Shown: one piece after another, positions 44,732 to 53,210 of the stretch
Position numbering within the stretch: the first letter of the stretch is position 1
How the letters are laid out: the number at the start of each line of letters is the position of its first letter
Origin: Lapidilactobacillus wuchangensis
GTDB taxonomy: Bacteria > Bacillota > Bacilli > Lactobacillales > Lactobacillaceae
Assembly (NCBI RefSeq): GCF_003946645.1
Contig: NZ_RHOU01000003.1
Span: 1-64,000, forward strand
DNA length: 64,000 bases
Reading direction: 5' to 3'
Translations under genes and position numbers: made by a program
Notes under the pieces: model-generated
The model's database searches: none
Told to the model about the DNA's origin: nothing
The model's input: the letters and a program-made list of their open reading frames with translations, nothing else

Positions 44732-46075
44732 TTATTGAATTCGTTTCAGACAAGCGATGAAGAAACCATCGCTATTCTCGTCGTCCATTAATAATTGAAA
44801 GTTCTTCTGATCACCAGTCCAGTTAAGCTCTTGAGCAGCTAAAACTGGCACCGCTTCAAAATTCGAATGAGTGGCCAAGAATTGTTGCACCACATCCTGG
44901 TTTTCAGCCGAAATAATTGTACAAGTACTATAAACTAATAAGCCACCAACTTTTAATTTAGGCGCCACTGCAGCTAAAATAGCTGCTTGAATTTTAGGTA
45001 GGCCGGCAATTTGCTCAGCTGTTTTGGCATAGCGAATTTCTGGTTTACGCCGCAACAAACCTAACCCAGAACACGGCGCATCAACTAAAATACGGTCAAA
45101 ATTCGCATCTGGATAAGCTGAATCAACTTGGCGCGCATCTAATAATTTCGTTTGAATGCGATTGCTAACCCCTAAACGTTCTGCATTACGTCGAATCAAG
45201 TCTAACTTGTGTTGATGAATATCTAACGCCACCACATGACCGCCCGAATGAGGATCCAAGTATTCGGCAATATGCGTGGTTTTACCACCAGGTGCAGCAC
45301 AAGCATCAAGGACAACTTGATTTGGCTTCACTTGTAAACTAGGGGCAACTAACATTGAACTTTCATCTTGAACCGTGAATTCACCAGCTGCAAACGCAGG
45401 TTCTTGAGCAAAATTACCACCTTCAGCGCGTAAGCCCGCAGCACTTAATGGACTGTCAGTTAGGGTTGGATGATCAGGTAGCAAATCAGCCAGTAAGGTG
45501 GCGCGATCTGTTTTAACCGTATTCACCCGAATTGAGGCAAATGGCGGTTGATTGATCACAGCAAAAAGTTGTTCACAACGGGCCAGACCATATTGATCAA
45601 CTAAACGTTTGGTCAACCACAAAGGCACACTACCCGTAACACTAAGCCGTTGCACTGGGTCACTTATTTCAGTATAATCTGCTTCGCCATGACGCTGAAC
45701 TTGCCGCAAAATAGCATTGACTAAGTTGGCATAACGGCCACCATCCCGTTTTTTAGCAATTGCAGTCGCTTCGTTAAAAATAGCATGGGCGGGAATTTTA
45801 TCCAGAAAGAGGAACTGATATAGGGCCACGCGTAAATCGACTTGGACCCATAATGGTAATTGTTCAGGATGTTTAGCAAAACGTTGCCAATTATAATCCA
45901 ACCGCAACTGCCACTGAATCGTACCGTAAAGTAACCGGGTGACCAATTTCTGATCAACTAAACTTAATCGTTCCCGATTTAAAACCTGATTTAATTCCAA
46001 GTTAGCATACTGTTGCTTATTAATAATATTTTCTAATAAATGAACTGTTAAAGCGCGTGTTGTTTGTTTTGCCAT
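44732..46075 (-). CDS. rsmB: 16S rRNA (cytosine-967-C5)-methyltransferase RsmB
   Basis: 447 residues. N-terminal NusB-like domain, then the SAM-binding motif 'VLDACAAPGGKTTHIAEYL', DAPCSGLGLL (Cys involved in product release) and VYSTCTI (catalytic Cys). One-base overlap with fmt, conserved order. Confidence 0.95.
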   Translation of the reverse strand: MAKQTTRALTVHLLENIINKQQYANLELNQVLNRERLSLVDQKLVTRLLYGTIQWQLRLDYNWQRFAKHPEQLPLWVQVDLRVALYQFLFLDKIPAHAIFNEATAIAKKRDGGRYANLVNAILRQVQRHGEADYTEISDPVQRLSVTGSVPLWLTKRLVDQYGLARCEQLFAVINQPPFASIRVNTVKTDRATLLADLLPDHPTLTDSPLSAAGLRAEGGNFAQEPAFAAGEFTVQDESSMLVAPSLQVKPNQVVLDACAAPGGKTTHIAEYLDPHSGGHVVALDIHQHKLDLIRRNAERLGVSNRIQTKLLDARQVDSAYPDANFDRILVDAPCSGLGLLRRKPEIRYAKTAEQIAGLPKIQAAILAAVAPKLKVGGLLVYSTCTIISAENQDVVQQFLATHSNFEAVPVLAAQELNWTGDQKNFQLLMDDENSDGFFIACLKRIQ

Positions 46076-47022
46076 TATTCAACCACCTGTTGGCCCGCGA
46101 CGAATTCGTCAAGATAGCCATTCATAAAATTACTAATTGGCATCGGTTTCTTACCGGCTGGTTGAATTGTCTTGATTGCCCAAACCGAACCAGTTCCTGC
46201 TGATAACCAAAGTTGCTTTTTGTCAGCCTTAACAACGAATCCTGGTGCCAAGCTCGTTGACAAATCAGCCACGGCACTATCCCAAATTTTAACCCGTTGC
46301 CCAGCCAACTCTAAATAAGCGATTGGATCTGGTCGTAAACCGCGAACTTTATCAACTAATTGTTTAGCAGTTTGCTGCAAATTTAACTGTTCTTCTTCAG
46401 GCTTAATATTCGGTGCAAAGGTTACTTGATCAGGGTCTTGCGGCACCTTGATCATGGTACCAGCAATAATTTTCGGTAAGGTGGTCATTAATAGGTCACG
46501 GCCAGCTAAACTCAAGTTCTGGAAGACCGCCGCATTATCGTCAGTCGCAGCAATGGGTACTTTAACTTGGCTGATCATGTCACCAGCATCCATTTTGGCA
46601 ACCATTTCCATGATGGTAACCCCGGTTTCAGTATCACCATTCATAATTGCCCGTTGAATTGGGGCACCACCACGATATTTAGGTAACAATGAGCCATGGA
46701 CATTTAAAGGTAAAATTTTAGCCGCTGCTAATAATGACTTCGGCAGAAATTGGCCAAAAGCCGCGGTAATTAATAAATCAGGTTGTAAGGCAATCAGCTC
46801 AGCCAGTTCAGGACTTTTAGTCAAGCGGGCTGGCTGATATATTTTAATACCTAACGCCGTCGCCGCAACTTTAACTGGCGATGGGGTCAGTATATGTTTG
46901 CGCCCCACTGGTTTATCTGGTTGGGTGACAACGGCTAAAATTTGGTATTCAGGTTGAGCCGCTAAAGCTTGCAAAATTGGCACGGCAAACTCAGGTGTAC
47001 CCATGAAAACGATTGATGTCAT
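46075..47022 (-). CDS. fmt: Methionyl-tRNA formyltransferase
   Basis: 315 residues from the ATG at 47022 (AAGGAG site). 'FMGTPEFAVPIL' and the formyl-THF-binding 'NVHGSLLPKYRGGAPIQ' with catalytic Asn, His and later Asp are present. It formylates initiator tRNA. No def gene lies beside it in this window. Confidence 0.95.
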   Translation of the reverse strand: MTSIVFMGTPEFAVPILQALAAQPEYQILAVVTQPDKPVGRKHILTPSPVKVAATALGIKIYQPARLTKSPELAELIALQPDLLITAAFGQFLPKSLLAAAKILPLNVHGSLLPKYRGGAPIQRAIMNGDTETGVTIMEMVAKMDAGDMISQVKVPIAATDDNAAVFQNLSLAGRDLLMTTLPKIIAGTMIKVPQDPDQVTFAPNIKPEEEQLNLQQTAKQLVDKVRGLRPDPIAYLELAGQRVKIWDSAVADLSTSLAPGFVVKADKKQLWLSAGTGSVWAIKTIQPAGKKPMPISNFMNGYLDEFVAGQQVVE

Positions 47023-47048
47023 ACTTTTGCTCCTTATCAAGAAGGCCA

Positions 47049-49451
47049 CTAAGAGAATTGCAATGGTTCACGATCGATCCGCAACTGGAAGCCCGACTCT
47101 TTTTGCATGTCTTGAGTCAACTGTTGCAAAGCTGCAAATAACTTAGGTTCTTGCTTATATTTAATAATTAATTGATAGTAATAGCGATTATTGATCCGGG
47201 CAATCATTTGCGGCACTGGGCCTAAAACAACTGCTTGCGGTGACAAAATCGGTAATAATTGACGTTGAATTTGGAAAATTTTCTGAGCAGTTAAATCCTC
47301 TTGAGGATGGCTCACCGACACCAGAATTGTGTAATAGTACGGTGGATAGCCACCTAAGTGACGCAAATGCATTTCCTGCTGATAAAAAGCCTCATAATCC
47401 TGTTTAGCTGCTAACTGAATCGCATAGTTATCAGGATTATACGTTTGGACGATCACTTCACCAGCTTTATTGGCTCGGCCGGCCCGACCACTCACTTGGG
47501 TCAATAATTGGAAAGTCCGTTCACTGGCCCGAAAATCAGGCAAGCTCAAGGACGTATCAGCATTGATCACCCCAACTAAAGTCACATCAGGGAAATCCAA
47601 ACCTTTGGCAATCATTTGTGTTCCTAGCAAAATATCGGCTTGATGTTGGCCAAATTTTTTAATGATTCTGGCATGGCCACCCTTTTTAGAAGTGGTATCC
47701 ACATCCATCCGCAAAATACGCGCCGTTGGTAATAATTCTTGCAAATCTTGCTCGATTCGTTGAGTACCAACACCAAAACTACGAATTTGTCGACTATGAC
47801 AATGAGGACATTCTTGAGGAATTGGTTCTTGATGACCACAATAATGACACTTCAGCGCGTGAATATCTTGGTGGAGCGTTAATGAAATATCACAATTAGG
47901 ACATTTAATCACCTGACCACAATCACGACACATAATAAAATTAGCATACCCGCGCCGATTAAGCAAAAGGATACTTTGTTCGCCAGCTGCTAACCTTTTC
48001 TGCAGCGCATTCATTAATGTGACGGACAAACTTGTCTTGCCCAGGATCTTATCAGCTTGGCGCATGTCGAGAATATTGACGGTTGGCAGCTGGGCCGCTT
48101 GTGGTCGTTTTGTCAGGCGCAATAATTGATAAACGCCCTTCTGCGCGCGGGCCCGGGATTCTAACGAAGGCGTAGCACTGCCGAGAATGACTGGACAATG
48201 GTGAATTGAACTGCGGTAAAGAGCAACATCGCGAGCATGGTAACGCGGCATATCTGACTGCTTATAACTGGCTTCGTGTTCCTCATCGATGACGATGACG
48301 CCAATGTTTTTCAATGGTGCAAAAACTGCTGAACGTGCACCAACAACAACTTTAGCTTCCCCACGCTCGATTCGGCGCCACTCATCAAAACGCTCACCTG
48401 CAGAAAGGCCACTGTGTAAAACTGCCACCTGTTTTTGGAAACGTTGGCGAACTCGATTAACCATTTGTGGTGTCAAGGCAATTTCCGGCACCAGCATTAA
48501 AGCTGTGCGTCCTTTTTTTAAAGCCTCAGCTAGCGCCTGCAAATACACTTCAGTCTTGCCACTGCCAGTAATTCCTTCTAATAAGAAGACTTGTTGCTGC
48601 TGAGCGACAATTTTGGGATTGATTGCGGCCAATGCAGTCTGCTGTTCATCCGTCAATTGATGTTGCGCTTCAGTCACTGCCATGCTGGATGGCCGCCGAT
48701 ATGATTCAACTTCTTGACTAGCAAGCCAGTGCTTTTTAACCGCACTGGTCAGCGTACCACGGGCTAATGCGGGCAACTGTGCTTGCCAGTCAGGCCAAGC
48801 ACCAGTGAAAGTAACATTATCTTTTAAAAAGTTCAATAAAAGTAGTTGCTGATGGGCATTGGCCCGAGTTGCCGCCAACTGATCAGCAATGGCAGTGGCC
48901 GATAATAAATTGTGATAAACCAGCACTTGTTTAACGCCCAAACGTTGGCTGACTTGATACTCTATCGTTAAGGCACCTTGTTGTTCCAAAAGTTTCAGCT
49001 TCTGCATTAACTTAGGATCCAGCTGAGCCGGGATCTTACCATGTAAGGGACCATCTAAAAAAGTTGTTAATGGCGAATCAGGAGGCAACGGTGCACTTAA
49101 TGTAAAAAAGCGCTGATAGTTAGCCCGTAAGGCATTGGGCAGCATGGTTTGTAAACAACTAATCAGAAATGAAAAAGTATCTTGTGCTAACCAAGCTGCC
49201 ATGTCAAACGCTTCTTGGTTCAAGACTGGTTCTAAATCTAAAATTTTACGAATTGGTTTTAGCTTGCCATTAAATTCAGACGTGGTCGCTAACTGCCAGA
49301 TGAAGCCTTGGCGCAAATGACCTTGGCGGCCAAAAGGCACTAAGACTCGCATTCCTGGCTGGGCCAAATGATCAAGTTCTGCTGGAATCGCATAATCAAA
49401 CGGCCGATTGGTTTGTTGCGCGGGAATATCAATAATAATTTGTGCGATCAT
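47049..49451 (-). CDS. priA: Primosomal replication-restart helicase PriA
   Basis: 800 residues. Helicase motifs GITGSGKTEVY, DEEHEASYKQ, LGSATPSLES and 'LTQVSGRAGRANK'. Eight zinc-binding Cys occur in the 'CRDCGQVIKCPNC...CHYCGH...CPHC' region (about residues 505-545). It reloads the replisome at repaired forks. Confidence 0.96.
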   Translation of the reverse strand: MIAQIIIDIPAQQTNRPFDYAIPAELDHLAQPGMRVLVPFGRQGHLRQGFIWQLATTSEFNGKLKPIRKILDLEPVLNQEAFDMAAWLAQDTFSFLISCLQTMLPNALRANYQRFFTLSAPLPPDSPLTTFLDGPLHGKIPAQLDPKLMQKLKLLEQQGALTIEYQVSQRLGVKQVLVYHNLLSATAIADQLAATRANAHQQLLLLNFLKDNVTFTGAWPDWQAQLPALARGTLTSAVKKHWLASQEVESYRRPSSMAVTEAQHQLTDEQQTALAAINPKIVAQQQQVFLLEGITGSGKTEVYLQALAEALKKGRTALMLVPEIALTPQMVNRVRQRFQKQVAVLHSGLSAGERFDEWRRIERGEAKVVVGARSAVFAPLKNIGVIVIDEEHEASYKQSDMPRYHARDVALYRSSIHHCPVILGSATPSLESRARAQKGVYQLLRLTKRPQAAQLPTVNILDMRQADKILGKTSLSVTLMNALQKRLAAGEQSILLLNRRGYANFIMCRDCGQVIKCPNCDISLTLHQDIHALKCHYCGHQEPIPQECPHCHSRQIRSFGVGTQRIEQDLQELLPTARILRMDVDTTSKKGGHARIIKKFGQHQADILLGTQMIAKGLDFPDVTLVGVINADTSLSLPDFRASERTFQLLTQVSGRAGRANKAGEVIVQTYNPDNYAIQLAAKQDYEAFYQQEMHLRHLGGYPPYYYTILVSVSHPQEDLTAQKIFQIQRQLLPILSPQAVVLGPVPQMIARINNRYYYQLIIKYKQEPKLFAALQQLTQDMQKESGFQLRIDREPLQFS

Positions 49452-49490
49452 ACCAGCGTTCCTCCCCGATTAATCACGAATAACAATTGT

Positions 49491-50702
49491 CTATAATTTT
49501 AAGTACGCACAAATCTGTTTAATAATTTCAGTGGCCATCAAGTCCTTGGTCATTAAGGGCAAGGTAACTTGGTGACCATCACGAAACAGTAAGGTGCCCT
49601 GATTTTGATCAACATTAAAGCCACTATCCTGACGGCCGACTGGATTAGCAATAATTAAATCCAAATGTTTTTTGGTTAATTTGGTTTGAGCATTAGTCAA
49701 TAAATTTTCAGTTTCAGCCGCAAAGCCAGCGACAAACTGATCAGGATGGGCTACTGGTAAACTAGCCAATATATCTGGATTCTTAGTCAGGGTCAAGGTT
49801 AAGTCAGTTTGACCAGCTTGCTTTTTGATTTTCTGAGTTGCTGGTTGGGCGCTGCGAAAATCTGCTGGCGCTGCTGCCATCAACAATAAATCTTGCTGTG
49901 AAAACTCAGCCTGGATTTGCGCCATTAATTCAGCAGCACTAGTCACTGAAATAACCTTGGCAGGAATAGTCAAAGGACGAGCGACACTACTAATCAGCGT
50001 GACCTCAGCACCAGCCGCGTAAGCCGCCGTTGCTAGGGCATAGCCCATTTTACCAGAGGAATGATTGCTGACGTAGCGCACTGGGTCAATTGCCTCACGA
50101 GTGCCGCCAGCTGTCACCAAAACCCGCTTACCAGCTAATGGTTGTGGTTGCGTTTGTCGCCAATAAGTTTGCACAACCAAGTTGAAAATCGTCGCTGGTT
50201 CTGGCAAACGTCCCTTTGCCTGATAACCTTCAGCCAAAAAACCAGTTTCTGGTTCGAAAACTTGGCGACCATCAGCAATGAGTTGATGCAAATTACGCTG
50301 AGTCGCTGGTTGCTGGTACATTTGATCATTCATTGCCGGAAAGAAATAAACTGGCTTAGTCGTGGCCAAAATCGCAGTCGTCGCTAAATTGTCTGCTAAT
50401 CCTTGAGCGGCTTTAGCAATCGTATTGGCCGTAGCTGGTGCGACCACAATCAAATCAGCCCACAACGTCAAATCAAGATGAGCCAAATCAGCATCATTGG
50501 TCTGCAAATATTGATCCGTATAAACTGGATGTTGACTGACGATTGCTAGTGATTTAACCGCCACGAATTCTTGAGCTGCAGCAGTAACCACTACTTTCAC
50601 TTCAGCACCAGCTTTAATAAACAAGCGCACTAATAAAGGCATTTTATAGGCGGCAATGCCACCAGTAATAATTAAAAGAATGTGTTTATCCCGAAGATTC
50701 AC
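49491..50702 (-). CDS. coaBC: Bifunctional phosphopantothenoylcysteine decarboxylase/phosphopantothenate-cysteine ligase
   Basis: 403 residues from GTG at 50702 (GAGG 9 nt upstream). CoaC part: 'ITGGIAAYK', 'PATANTIAKAAQGLADNL', FPAMNDQMY. CoaB part: 'VTAGGTREAIDPVRYVSNHS' and 'NPVGRQDSGFNVD'. Two steps of coenzyme A synthesis. Confidence 0.95.
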   Translation of the reverse strand: MNLRDKHILLIITGGIAAYKMPLLVRLFIKAGAEVKVVVTAAAQEFVAVKSLAIVSQHPVYTDQYLQTNDADLAHLDLTLWADLIVVAPATANTIAKAAQGLADNLATTAILATTKPVYFFPAMNDQMYQQPATQRNLHQLIADGRQVFEPETGFLAEGYQAKGRLPEPATIFNLVVQTYWRQTQPQPLAGKRVLVTAGGTREAIDPVRYVSNHSSGKMGYALATAAYAAGAEVTLISSVARPLTIPAKVISVTSAAELMAQIQAEFSQQDLLLMAAAPADFRSAQPATQKIKKQAGQTDLTLTLTKNPDILASLPVAHPDQFVAGFAAETENLLTNAQTKLTKKHLDLIIANPVGRQDSGFNVDQNQGTLLFRDGHQVTLPLMTKDLMATEIIKQICAYLKL

Positions 50703-50763
50703 GCTGGACCACCTCACCAAATGATTGCTACCATTTTTTCAGAAAAATAATGACTTAATAAAT

Positions 50764-50806
50764 AAAAAAGAAACCTTCTTAAAACTCTCGGGAGTTCAGA
50801 AGGTTA
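50764..50806 (-). terminator. Hairpin terminator between rpoZ and coaBC
   Basis: Minus-strand AACCTTCT...AGAAGGTT with inner ACTC/GAGT pairing, then TTTCTTTTTT. This may attenuate gmk-rpoZ transcription into coaBC. Confidence 0.8.
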
Positions 50807-50813
50807 TAATCTA

Positions 50814-51110
50814 TTAATTATCTTGTTGATCAGTTTTCTTTTCATCAGCTTGTTCAGCTTGCTTAAATTGTTCGGCTTGATCAATTGCCTCAGCATCTTG
50901 TTCTTTTAAGTCAGAATTAGGATCAATCTCAACCTTACCATCAGCAATTTCTTCAAAAGCCATACCAACAGTTTTGCCGGATTTATATTTATCAAGCATT
51001 TCAAACGAACCAGATTCTAATTCATGCGCACGCTTAGCCGCTAAAATAGCTAATGAATAACGTGAATCAACTTTTTCCAATAACTTGTCAATTGGTGGAT
51101 ATGAAATCAT
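50814..51110 (-). CDS. rpoZ: RNA polymerase omega subunit
   Basis: 98 residues. '[20 protein letters not shown]' and '[11 protein letters not shown]' are omega signatures. The Gln/Asp/Glu-rich C-terminal tail (about residues 70-98) is lineage-specific. Directly follows gmk. Confidence 0.94.
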   Translation of the reverse strand: MISYPPIDKLLEKVDSRYSLAILAAKRAHELESGSFEMLDKYKSGKTVGMAFEEIADGKVEIDPNSDLKEQDAEAIDQAEQFKQAEQADEKKTDQQDN

Positions 51111-51111
51111 A

Positions 51112-51726
51112 TTAATCTTCTCCTAACATATTCTGATATGTGTCCAACACCCGAGCAACTCGGAGATGTTCACTAGCAATAATGTGTTCAATCCGATCCA
51201 CAGCCTTGTCAACTTGATCATTGACAACTGCATAATCATAGTTTGTCATTAAATTGATTTCTTCACGAGCCTTTTGCATCCGACGGGCAATCGTGGCACT
51301 ATCATCAGTCCCACGTTTCTCAATCCGTTGCTGCAAAATATGCAAATCAGGTGGTGTTAGAAAAATAAAGACACCATCACTCACCTTACTGCGGACCTGC
51401 ATCGCCCCGCGAACTTCAATTTCCAATAAAACATCTTGACCGTCGTTCAACATTTGATTAACATAGCGCAACGGCGTGCCATAATAGTTGCCAACATACT
51501 GGGCATACTCAAGCATACCACCTTGAGCAATTTCATCCTCAAATTCAGCTTTAGTTCTAAAATAATAATCAACGCCATCAACCTCGCCTGGACGTGGTTG
51601 ACGAGTGGTCATCGAAATCGAATAACGAAACTGTTGACCGTACTTGGCCACCATTGCTTGCCGCACAGTTCCCTTACCAACGCCAGATGGTCCCGATAAA
51701 ACAATTAACATACCTTTTTTAGTCAT
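51112..51726 (-). CDS. gmk: Guanylate kinase
   Basis: 204 residues. P-loop [11 protein letters not shown], '[17 protein letters not shown]' (GMP binding) and '[12 protein letters not shown]'. It phosphorylates GMP to GDP. First gene of the gmk-rpoZ unit. Confidence 0.96.
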   Translation of the reverse strand: MTKKGMLIVLSGPSGVGKGTVRQAMVAKYGQQFRYSISMTTRQPRPGEVDGVDYYFRTKAEFEDEIAQGGMLEYAQYVGNYYGTPLRYVNQMLNDGQDVLLEIEVRGAMQVRSKVSDGVFIFLTPPDLHILQQRIEKRGTDDSATIARRMQKAREEINLMTNYDYAVVNDQVDKAVDRIEHIIASEHLRVARVLDTYQNMLGED

Positions 51727-51762
51727 GCAAAAGCTCCTAAGCCAAAAATGATTAATACTTAT

Positions 51763-51791
51763 ATAATGACCTTTTTTTCAACATTTTTCAA
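51763..51791 (-). promoter_or_regulatory. gmk promoter
   Basis: Minus-strand TTGAAA (51786-51791) and CATTAT (51763-51768) are 17 bp apart, about 40 bp before the gmk start. Confidence 0.5.
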
Positions 51792-52197
51792 GTACTTTTA
51801 AAACAAGTTGTGAGGGTTGGTGTTCTTTTAGCGTAGTATAATTTCAAATATTTACATGAGCAGCAACGCTGATCGTGTGAATATTTAAATTATGCCTAGC
51901 TATTTACCAACCCGAACACAATTCCAACAAGTTGTGAGGAGCCGCGGGAGTTTGTATAGAATAATTAAGTTATTCCGCCAAGCAGCCCGGAACAGAGTCA
52001 GACGCCATTCTATTTGAAACTTATGACCCAGTCAATTTCGTGACTCAGCAGCAATCATTAAGCACAAAAGAGTGTTCGCATTTGTCATTTCAAAACAAAT
52101 TCACTGACTTTAAAATTTTTTCAAACAGCATCCTCAATAACCGCGCGCTTTTTGACATTACCACCCTAGTCGCCAGCAATAATTTTCCAAAAAGAGC
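51792..52197. other. Gene-free region containing a repeat-family terminal fragment
   Basis: No gene is visible. AACAAGTTGTGAGG occurs twice, about 120 bp apart (51802-51815 and 51926-51939). The segment 51975-52016 matches the terminal piece of the E family. A TATAAT at about 51836-51841 (plus) has no good -35. Confidence 0.45.
51975..52016 (-). repeat. Terminal fragment of the E repeat family
   Basis: The reverse complement reads AGAATGGCGTCTGACTCTG, then TTCCGGGCTGCTTGGCGG, nearly identical to the left end of E3 (59838-59872). No arm hairpin or core follows, so it is a solo end or relic. Confidence 0.75.
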
Positions 52198-52246
52198 TTG
52201 CTTTTAGAACAAATGTTCGTATAATAAGAGATGCAAACAAATGTTC
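52198..52246 (+). promoter_or_regulatory. SOS-type promoter with LexA/DinR box
   Basis: TTGCTT (52198-52203) and TATAAT (52220-52225) are 16 bp apart. The palindrome GAACAAATGTTC (52207-52218), followed by G, fits the Gram-positive LexA box (CGAAC-N4-GTTCG) and sits between the two promoter elements. A second half-conserved copy, AAACAAATGTTC, lies at 52235-52246 just downstream. Confidence 0.78.
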
Positions 52247-52259
52247 GGAGGAAAATAAC

Positions 52260-52604
52260 ATGGCAACTTTAAAACAGATCAAACAACAAGTTAAGCATAC
52301 TTTAAATTTCTTTTTCGACTTGGATGATGATACCACAATCGATGCCCCAGTTACACCTGCAGCAATGCAAGTGCCTATTATGAATCCGCAACTATTGCAG
52401 GAGCAAATGACTGCGTTGGTGACCAAACCACAGACAGTTGCTTTACAAATCAAAACTGATCAGCCTAACCAACGACAGACTCAGTTTCTAGTTGGCCAAT
52501 TTCGCACCGTTAATTGGCAAAACAATACCGCTGTTTTTCGCATTAGTCATAGCAACTTAATTCAATTGGTTCGTTTTGACCAAATTATTCGAATTGCAGC
52601 TTAA
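52260..52604 (+). CDS. Small protein of unknown function under a LexA-type promoter
   Basis: 114 residues; I do not recognise a family. N-terminal amphipathic and basic (KQIKQQVKHTLNFFFDLDDD), then a Pro/Gln/Met-rich middle, and a C-terminal part of probable beta-strands (QFLVGQFRTVNW, AVFRISHSNLIQLVRFDQII) that could be a small barrel or Sm-like strand set. No signal peptide or membrane helix. CGGAGG precedes the ATG at 8 nt. Isolated on the plus strand between the gmk and NUDIX/recN operons, with its own terminator. The LexA-type box suggests DNA-damage induction (inference). Confidence 0.8.
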   Translation: MATLKQIKQQVKHTLNFFFDLDDDTTIDAPVTPAAMQVPIMNPQLLQEQMTALVTKPQTVALQIKTDQPNQRQTQFLVGQFRTVNWQNNTAVFRISHSNLIQLVRFDQIIRIAA

Positions 52605-52643
52605 TTAATTCTGTTTACCCCTTTTGTTTCACCTAAAACCGAA

Positions 52644-52693
52644 AAGAAGTTATGACGACTCACTTACCGAGCCGGCATAACTTCTTTTTTTTT
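52644..52693. terminator. Terminator between the SOS-type gene and the NUDIX gene
   Basis: AAGAAGTTATG (52644-52654) pairs with CATAACTTCTT (52676-52686), followed by a run of nine Ts on the plus strand and A-rich sequence on the other side. Confidence 0.88.
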
Positions 52694-52709
52694 GACTTAA
52701 AATTTAAAA

Positions 52710-53186
52710 TTAAAGATGCGGCCAGTTTATAAACCGACTAGCGCTCGGATCAGGATGCGTATTGGTTAGTTCTGCCACAGCCCGTAAGACTAATGGTGAG
52801 GCATTATCCAGCGAGAGTGTTGCCATTGGTTGCCAAGAACCGCCATTAGAATCATTCCGACCATCGGCAACCTGCTGCGGTAGCGCTGCTTGAGGTGTCG
52901 CAAATTGAACGTCAAATAAAGCAAAAATATGATGGACAGTATAATCTTGCCCCTGCTCTTGAACAAAAGTATCGTAAACCCGATTGTGACTAAAACTAAG
53001 TACCTCATGGCCCGTCTCTTCTTTAAACTCACGCCGCAAAGTGGTCACGAGATCTTCACCCGGTTGTTGACTACCACCAGGCAAGTCAGAGCGATTTTCA
53101 TAAGGAACGGCATTCTTACGGATACAAAGCAACTGATCATCACGTCGACAAACGGCATAAACACCAAAATGCTGGCGAATTTCCAT
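52710..53186 (-). CDS. NUDIX hydrolase
   Basis: 158 residues. The Nudix box G-x5-E-x7-REFKEETGHEV starts in 'LPGGSQQPGEDLVTTLRREF'. The start is taken as the ATG at 53186 with TTGGAG 9 nt upstream; in-frame ATG and TTG further up lie in that site. It hydrolyses a nucleoside diphosphate linked to another moiety; the substrate is unknown. Downstream of recN. Confidence 0.85.
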   Translation of the reverse strand: MEIRQHFGVYAVCRRDDQLLCIRKNAVPYENRSDLPGGSQQPGEDLVTTLRREFKEETGHEVLSFSHNRVYDTFVQEQGQDYTVHHIFALFDVQFATPQAALPQQVADGRNDSNGGSWQPMATLSLDNASPLVLRAVAELTNTHPDPSASRFINWPHL

Positions 53187-53210
53187 CACTGCCATCTCCA
53201 ATTAAAGAAC

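Noticed and set aside
52166-52453. Minus-strand Cys-rich frame over the SOS-type gene
   Set aside because: It is antisense to a gene with a strong promoter, ribosome binding site and terminator, and has no start signal of its own.
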